DNA of 10,134 nt. Origin: Mariprofundaceae bacterium (GTDB taxonomy: Bacteria > Pseudomonadota > Zetaproteobacteria > Mariprofundales > Mariprofundaceae). The translations under genes were made by a program, and so were the position numbers. How positions within the stretch are numbered: the stretch's first letter is position 1; each line of letters opens with the position of its first letter. The DNA lies in NCBI GenBank assembly GCA_015488125.1, contig WFOJ01000028.1, forward strand, positions 1 through 10,134, written 5' to 3'. Under the pieces are notes generated by a model. It had not been told where the DNA came from. It saw only the letters and a program-made list of their open reading frames with translations, and searched no databases. Positions 5,836 through 10,134 of this stretch are shown piece after piece.

Positions 5836-6114
5836 ATGCCATTAAGCAGTAAACAACGTCGTGAACTTAAAGCTCGCGCCCATCATCTTAAGCCTGTTGT
5901 TCGCATCGGTCAACAAGGCTTGACCCGGGCTGTACTCATGGAAACAGGACGATCGCTTGAACACCATGAGCTGATCAAGGTGCACATCCAGGCCAATGAC
6001 AGGACTGTACGCAAGGTTATGGCCACATTGCTCTGCGAACAAACATCGGCAGAACTCGTTGGCAAGATTGGCAACACATTCATTCTCTACCGTAAACGCC
6101 AGGAAAACCCATGA
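5836..6114 (+). CDS. yhbY: CRM-domain RNA-binding protein YhbY
   Basis: The 92-residue protein is a single CRM domain. It begins MPLSSKQRRELKARAHHLKP and has the loop GQQG at 25-28 (in VVRIGQQGLT) that contacts RNA, and ends with VGKIGNTFILYR, all typical of YhbY. The E. coli protein associates with precursors of the 50S ribosomal subunit, so a role in large-subunit assembly is expected. The start is supported by GAGGAA at 5821-5826. It is the first gene of a tight cluster: its TGA overlaps the bolA ATG. In E. coli yhbY lies opposite rlmE-ftsH; that neighbourhood is absent here, and the region upstream is instead the repeat copy ending at 5804, 31 bases from the start codon. Confidence 0.93.
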   Translation: MPLSSKQRRELKARAHHLKPVVRIGQQGLTRAVLMETGRSLEHHELIKVHIQANDRTVRKVMATLLCEQTSAELVGKIGNTFILYRKRQENP

Positions 6115-6395
6115 GCTGCGCTGTACTCACAGCAAAAGAACGCCTGCAGATGCTGCAACAACGGCTGGAAGCGTCGTTTTCGCCTTATTTACTGCACATC
6201 GAAGACGAATCCTGGAAACACGCCGGTCATGCCGGCGCCCGCGAGCAGGGCGGCGGCCATTACATCGTCAGCATTCGTGCCGCTTCACTGGATGCCCTTC
6301 CCCGACTCGCCAGACACCGCGCCATTCAGCAGGCCGTTAGCGATCTGTACGGGCCGGTGATCCATGCCCTTAGCCTGCGCTTCCCGGAACAATAA
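6111..6395 (+). CDS. bolA: BolA-family protein
   Basis: The 94-residue protein has the BolA fold signature: a helix around 8-22 (KERLQMLQQRLEASF), then EDESWKHAGHAG (31-42), GGGHYIVSIRA (47-57), the RHR motif at 68-70 and IHALSLRF at 84-91. His85 is the conserved histidine used by BolA proteins to share a [2Fe-2S] cluster with monothiol glutaredoxins. Family members act in iron-sulfur trafficking and in stress-related morphology and gene control. The length and DES-H-GH pattern fit BolA rather than the shorter IbaG, but I cannot exclude a lineage-specific paralogue. ATG at 6111 overlaps the yhbY stop as ATGA, which implies coupled translation. Confidence 0.87.
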   Translation: MSCAVLTAKERLQMLQQRLEASFSPYLLHIEDESWKHAGHAGAREQGGGHYIVSIRAASLDALPRLARHRAIQQAVSDLYGPVIHALSLRFPEQ

Positions 6396-6401
6396 GCCCG
6401 C

Positions 6402-7760
6402 GTGATCGAAGGCATCAACGACGTCCGCAAGCGATTGCAGCGGATCATGGATATGGATGCCGCTGATATTGCCTCATTGCCTGTCTTGTGGCGTTATGCG
6501 TCTGCCTTGTTACGACTGCTGTGGCAGGTGATTCGCCGTTTTGTCGAAGACCGCTGCATCCAACGCGCATCTGCCCTGGCTTACGCCAGCCTGCTGGCCA
6601 TGGTGCCGTTGCTGGTGCTGTGTTTTTCCATTTTCTCCAGCTTTCCGGTTTTTGAAGCCACAGCCAGCCGTTTACTCGACTGGGGCCTGCAGTTTCTCAT
6701 ACCGGCAAGTCAGGATGCACTAAAAGATTACCTGGGTTCTGTCACAGGAAAATCAGGCGCGCTATCGGCATTTGGCGTAGTTGGTTTGTTAATCACCGTC
6801 ACCGCTCTGCTAACAACGGTTGAAGAAGCCTTCAATGATATCTGGCGCGTGCCAACAGCCCGCCCACTGCTCTCGCGTTTTTTTGTTTTCTGGTCTTTGC
6901 TAACGCTTTCTCCCGTATTGATCGCCATATCCATGTCGATCACTTCGTATTTTGCCGCTCTGCCGGTATTGCAAGGCATGGCCGCTGGTGCATCCAGTAT
7001 CCGGCACATCCCCTTTTTATTGCCATGGCTGATTTCCAGCGCCGGTATGACCACTTTGTATAAACTGCTGCCGAACACCAATGTGCCGCTGTTACACGCT
7101 GTGCTCGGTGGCTTGCTCGCCGGTGCGCTTTTTGAACTGAGTAAATACGGTTTTACCTTTTATGTGCAAACAATGGCTGATAATTACGAAAATATCTATG
7201 GCGTACTGGCCACCCTGCCGCTGCTGTTGCTATGGATTTATCTACTGTGGGTCATCGTCTTGATCGGCGCTGAAATGGCTTTCTGCCTGCAACACCCGGA
7301 AACATCCCGGCGTTACGCCAACTGGCTGACCCGCCCCGGTGTTCGCCATTTTTATCAGCACCTGATCGTTATGCGCGCTGCCCAGGCCCTGCAGTTGGGC
7401 AAGCCGTTACGCCTGAGCGAATTAAGCAGAGAGACAGATCTGCCTTCCTCGCTGTTACAGCACTGGCTTGGCGAACTGGAAGCAAAGCATCTGCTTCACC
7501 GACTCAACGAACCGGACGATGCCTGGCTGCTGGCTCGCAATCCGGCCACACTGACATTGCAGGAAATCCGCGACACCATCATTCCACCAGCGATTGATAT
7601 TCCCGATGCCTACAGCGACCACCCACTGAGCCAGCATTTACAGGAATTGCAGGCGCATCAGCAACCGCAATGCCACGCATCCGCTGACGCTGTTACCCTG
7701 CAGGATTTACTTTCCCGGATACCCCCCTCACAGGAGAAAACCGCCGATGGCCGAGTGTGA
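6402..7760 (+). CDS. YihY/BrkB-family membrane protein with carboxy-terminal winged-helix-like region
   Basis: This integral membrane protein of the YihY (formerly BrkB, UPF0761) family has six predicted membrane segments between about residues 55 and 290. Family motifs include CIQRASALAYASLLAMVPLL (52-71), a helix at about 121-142 leading into EEAFNDIWRV, and the last helices around YENIYGVLATLPLLLLWIYL. The molecular function is unsettled; the old label of ribonuclease BN was a misassignment. At 452 residues it is much longer than E. coli YihY (290). The extra 130 or so residues include a stretch near 325-380 (LRLSELSRETDLPSSLLQHW and onward) that looks like a winged helix, followed by a Gln/His-rich tail. 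The listed GTG at 6402, six bases after bolA, lacks a clear ribosome site; ATG at 6447 is an alternative that removes 15 residues. Its end overlaps rnd by 14 bases. Confidence 0.85.
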   Translation: MIEGINDVRKRLQRIMDMDAADIASLPVLWRYASALLRLLWQVIRRFVEDRCIQRASALAYASLLAMVPLLVLCFSIFSSFPVFEATASRLLDWGLQFLIPASQDALKDYLGSVTGKSGALSAFGVVGLLITVTALLTTVEEAFNDIWRVPTARPLLSRFFVFWSLLTLSPVLIAISMSITSYFAALPVLQGMAAGASSIRHIPFLLPWLISSAGMTTLYKLLPNTNVPLLHAVLGGLLAGALFELSKYGFTFYVQTMADNYENIYGVLATLPLLLLWIYLLWVIVLIGAEMAFCLQHPETSRRYANWLTRPGVRHFYQHLIVMRAAQALQLGKPLRLSELSRETDLPSSLLQHWLGELEAKHLLHRLNEPDDAWLLARNPATLTLQEIRDTIIPPAIDIPDAYSDHPLSQHLQELQAHQQPQCHASADAVTLQDLLSRIPPSQEKTADGRV

Positions 7761-8946
7761 TACCCGCTACGTTGATACCCCTGAGTTACTCCACACCTGC
7801 ACTCAGCAACTGGCACAATGCAAGGTGATCTGCATTGATACGGAATTTCATCGTGAAACAACGTATTATCCGGAGTTCGCCCTGCTTCAGGCCTATGGCA
7901 ATGGTTGTTGCTGGCTGGTTGATCCACTGGCGCTCAAAGACCTTTCTCCACTGTGGGCCATTATGACGAACAGCGCCATTCTGAAAGTCTTTCATGCTGG
8001 CCGGCAGGATCTGGAAATCATCCTCCAGCAATCAGGTCATCTCCCCCACCCCATTTTTGACACCCAGATCGCTGCCTCATTACTGGGTTTCGGCCAGCAA
8101 ATCGGCTTTGGCAATCTGGTGCAGCGCGTGCTGAAAAAAACACTGGCCAAGCAGGAATCCTATAGCGACTGGATGGCCAGGCCGCTGCGCCCCCAGCAAC
8201 TCTCGTATGCTGCCAATGATGTGATTTACCTGATGCCTGTCTATCAGACGCTCAATGAGCAACTCGAAGCCCGTGGCCGACGCGGCTGGCTGGAAGAAGA
8301 GCAGGCTGCGTTATGCGACCAGCAAAGCTATGAAGAAGATAGCAGCACCGTCTTTTGGCGCTGCAAGGGCAGCAACCGCCTGCGCGGTCGGGCACTGGCG
8401 GTACTGCGTGAGTTGGCAGCCTGGCGCGAGCAGGAAGCGCGCAAACGCAACCTGCCACGCCGCCGCCTGATCCAGGATGAACCACTGCTGGAAATGGCCA
8501 GGCGTGAGCATCTGGATATCGACACCATGCGTCGCATGCGGGGACTCAGCAGCGGCCTGATTCGTCGCTTTGGTGATGAACTGATCCGCGTCTGGCAACA
8601 AGGGCAGTTATGCGACAAACAACACTGGCCGAAAGCACCCAGCTCACCACTGCATACGGCAGGCACGGAGCTACGCCTTGAGTTGCTCAACACACTGGTT
8701 CGCCTGCGCGCCGATGCCTGTGATGTTGCCAGTTGCATTCTGGTCAAACGCAGTGAACTGGCTGAACTGGCTTCCTGGGGAAGAGAGCAAAAAGGCCCGC
8801 CCCCGGAGCTGGATTGCCTTAAAGGTTGGCGCGGCCAATTGATCGGCGATGATTTACTGCGTCTGCTACGCGGTGAATTATGCCTCTGTCTTGATCCGGG
8901 CACGGGCTTGCCCAAAATTGCCAGGATGTGCGAGGGTACGTTATGA
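7747..8946 (+). CDS. rnd: Ribonuclease D
   Basis: RNase D is a 3'-to-5' exoribonuclease that trims tRNA precursors and other small RNAs. The DEDDy catalytic set is complete: Asp31 and Glu33 in CIDTEFHRET, Asp88 in FHAGRQDLEI, and Tyr154 with Asp158 in LSYAANDVIYL. A first HRDC domain is visible around residues 205-290 (from FWRCKGSNRLRGRALAVLRE), and a second, weaker one may occupy the carboxy-terminal part. The length of 399 is slightly above E. coli RNase D (375). ATG at 7747 is preceded by AGGAG at 7732-7736, ten bases away, inside the end of the YihY-family gene. Its TGA overlaps the next ATG. It therefore lies in the middle of a cluster with coupled translation. Confidence 0.95.
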   Translation: MAECDTRYVDTPELLHTCTQQLAQCKVICIDTEFHRETTYYPEFALLQAYGNGCCWLVDPLALKDLSPLWAIMTNSAILKVFHAGRQDLEIILQQSGHLPHPIFDTQIAASLLGFGQQIGFGNLVQRVLKKTLAKQESYSDWMARPLRPQQLSYAANDVIYLMPVYQTLNEQLEARGRRGWLEEEQAALCDQQSYEEDSSTVFWRCKGSNRLRGRALAVLRELAAWREQEARKRNLPRRRLIQDEPLLEMARREHLDIDTMRRMRGLSSGLIRRFGDELIRVWQQGQLCDKQHWPKAPSSPLHTAGTELRLELLNTLVRLRADACDVASCILVKRSELAELASWGREQKGPPPELDCLKGWRGQLIGDDLLRLLRGELCLCLDPGTGLPKIARMCEGTL

Positions 8947-9581
8947 AGCTACTATTTAGCATTGATGCGCTTGCCGACTCCGGCAAACATTGCTGGCGGC
9001 GGCAACAGAACACGTCGCAATGGCGCAGTTGCACTTTTGCCGAGCCGTTACAGCGCGAAGACTGGCGTACATCCGATCTTGACGAAGCCGCTAACTGGCA
9101 CGGCAAACGCCTGAAAAAATCCAGCCAGGGCCTGCAACTGTTGCATCGTCCGGGACGTTTTGATTTTTTGGTGCGCGGTATTTTTGCCCACGCCGTGCTT
9201 CATCGTCTGTCAGCAGTGCCGCTACCCGATAAGGCGCAAATGCAGCAACAACTGGCCACGCACGAAGCAGGGACGGCATGGCTGATGTATCTGAACCTGG
9301 CAGGGCAGTTTGCCATGCTGGATACCCGCGACACGCCCATTATCGGCAATCTGCGTATTGCCGTTCGGGGTGATATTGCCTCCAGCCCGCAATACGTCGG
9401 ACCTGAAGCGGCAGCCAACACACCATTGGTGGACGAGACCTACCACCGCTTTATCGCCGGTTGGTGGGAACACCTGCAAAGCAGCCGCACCGGTATTTTT
9501 ATTCCTGATGCAAAGGATCTCAAACCACTGGCAGACTATCAACAGTGGATTACCAACTGGCAAGCGGAGAACGAACAGTGA
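8943..9581 (+). CDS. Conserved-looking protein of unknown function between rnd and exonuclease III
   Basis: I do not recognise this 212-residue protein. It has no signal peptide, no membrane helix and no motif I can assign. Two compact regions look structured: a basic stretch around 50-75 (WHGKRLKKSSQGLQLLHRPG) and the part from 137 on, including NLRIAVRGDI and YHRFIAGWWEHLQSS. Aromatic residues, especially Trp, are frequent. The ATG at 8943 overlaps the rnd stop as ATGA and has GAGGG at 8932-8936 upstream; a GTG at 8928 would add five residues. Its TGA overlaps the next start as GTGA. Such tight packing between an exoribonuclease and a DNA-repair nuclease suggests a related role in nucleic-acid metabolism, but that is guilt by association only. 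It is not YcgL or YcgN, which follow rnd in some pseudomonads: it has no YcgN-type cysteine cluster. Confidence 0.85.
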   Translation: MKLLFSIDALADSGKHCWRRQQNTSQWRSCTFAEPLQREDWRTSDLDEAANWHGKRLKKSSQGLQLLHRPGRFDFLVRGIFAHAVLHRLSAVPLPDKAQMQQQLATHEAGTAWLMYLNLAGQFAMLDTRDTPIIGNLRIAVRGDIASSPQYVGPEAAANTPLVDETYHRFIAGWWEHLQSSRTGIFIPDAKDLKPLADYQQWITNWQAENEQ

Positions 9582-10134
9582 AACGTGTGATGACGTTTAA
9601 TGTCAACGGGATTCGTGCCGCCACGCGCAAGGGCTTCTGGCCCTGGTTTGCCACACAGGATATTGATGTGCTTTGCTTGCAAGAACTCAAGGCACACGAG
9701 CATCAATTGCCCAGGGAAGCACAGCCAGAAGGCTACCATCGCTTTGTTCACTGTGCGGAAAAACCGGGCTATTCAGGCGTGGCCCTATACAGCCGACAAC
9801 AACCTGATGCCGTGCATATCGGCCTGGGCAGCGTCGATCACGCACACAACTGGCAGGATATGGATCGCGAAGGACGCTATATACAGGCTGATTTTGGCGA
9901 CCTTAGCGTGATCAGCGTCTATTTTCCTTCCGGCTCCAGTTCTAACGAACGTCAGGCCGTCAAATATCATTTTATGGATCGCTTTTTACCATGGATCTGC
10001 CAACTTCGGGATAGCGGTCGGCGTCTTGTGGTATGTGGTGATATCAATATTGCCCATCAGCCAATTGACCTGAAAAACTGGCGAGGCAATCAAAAAAACT
10101 CCGGTTTTCTGCCCGAAGAACGCGCCTGGTTCAG
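9578..10134 (+). CDS. xthA: Exodeoxyribonuclease III / AP endonuclease (partial, 3' end outside window)
   Basis: This is an endonuclease/exonuclease/phosphatase-superfamily enzyme of the Xth type, expected to cut DNA at abasic sites and degrade 3' ends in base-excision repair. From GTG 9578 the protein opens with KRVMTFNVNGIRAATRKGF. Asn8/Asn10 in FNVNG and Glu36 in LQELKA are the expected metal site, followed by GYSGVALYSR, VYFPSGSSSNERQ and GDINIAHQPIDLKNW with Asp155 and Asn157. About 185 codons are present of a usual 250-270. The GTG start has GGAG at 9566-9569 and overlaps the previous stop as GTGA; ATG at 9590 is the alternative. The YFPSGSSSNERQ style is closer to the Pseudomonas-type Xth/Crc branch than to E. 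coli exonuclease III. In pseudomonads a relative, Crc, is a regulator without nuclease activity, but the catalytic residues seen here favour an active enzyme. Confidence 0.92.
   Translation, partial: MKRVMTFNVNGIRAATRKGFWPWFATQDIDVLCLQELKAHEHQLPREAQPEGYHRFVHCAEKPGYSGVALYSRQQPDAVHIGLGSVDHAHNWQDMDREGRYIQADFGDLSVISVYFPSGSSSNERQAVKYHFMDRFLPWICQLRDSGRRLVVCGDINIAHQPIDLKNWRGNQKNSGFLPEERAWF

Noticed and set aside
8328..8915. Minus-strand open frame of 195 codons opposite rnd
   Set aside because: It is a low-complexity Arg/Ser-rich antisense translation of the RNase D gene, which has complete catalytic motifs.

Overview
The window looks like a piece of a gammaproteobacterial chromosome of moderate GC. 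The evidence is bacterial gene content with close relatives of enterobacterial proteins (TrhP/YegQ, YhbY, BolA, YihY, RNase D, FolB, FolK, exonuclease III), strong Shine-Dalgarno sequences and many 4-base stop/start overlaps. I cannot name the genus. There are no rRNA, tRNA, CRISPR or phage genes.

Layout. Positions 1-1430 are on the minus strand: the 5' two thirds of a pyruvate/acetoin dehydrogenase E1 alpha gene that runs off the left edge, preceded by a small two-domain CBS protein. Positions 1464-3005 hold the most unusual object. A 1534-base segment is bounded by about 70-base inverted repeats (29 of the outermost 30 bases match) and by CTAG at both outer edges, as a target-site duplication would be. 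It sits in the intergenic region between the divergent CBS and trhP genes. Its only substantial gene encodes a Na+/Ca2+ antiporter of the YrbG type; I see no transposase. It looks like a non-autonomous transposon carrying a transporter as cargo.

Positions 3065-5671 are a plus-strand run: trhP (tRNA U34 hydroxylation), a VanZ-like membrane protein, folB and folK (consecutive-branch folate enzymes). Between folK and yhbY, at about 5668-5800, lies a third copy of the same repeat, apparently a short MITE with one well preserved end and one decayed end, again abutting CTAG. Positions 5836-10134 form a tight plus-strand cluster with overlapping or nearly touching genes: yhbY, bolA, a long YihY/BrkB protein, rnd, an unrecognised 212-residue protein and the start of an exonuclease III gene. 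These are probably one operon concerned with RNA/ribosome maturation, stress or iron-sulfur handling and nucleic-acid processing.

All three well preserved repeat ends point outward and stop 31-59 bases before a start codon (CBS, trhP, yhbY). Each carries a TTGCCA, 16-base spacer, TAG-box arrangement with a near-palindrome in the spacer. The repeat may therefore also act as a portable promoter or operator, a competing or additional reading to the mobile-element one.
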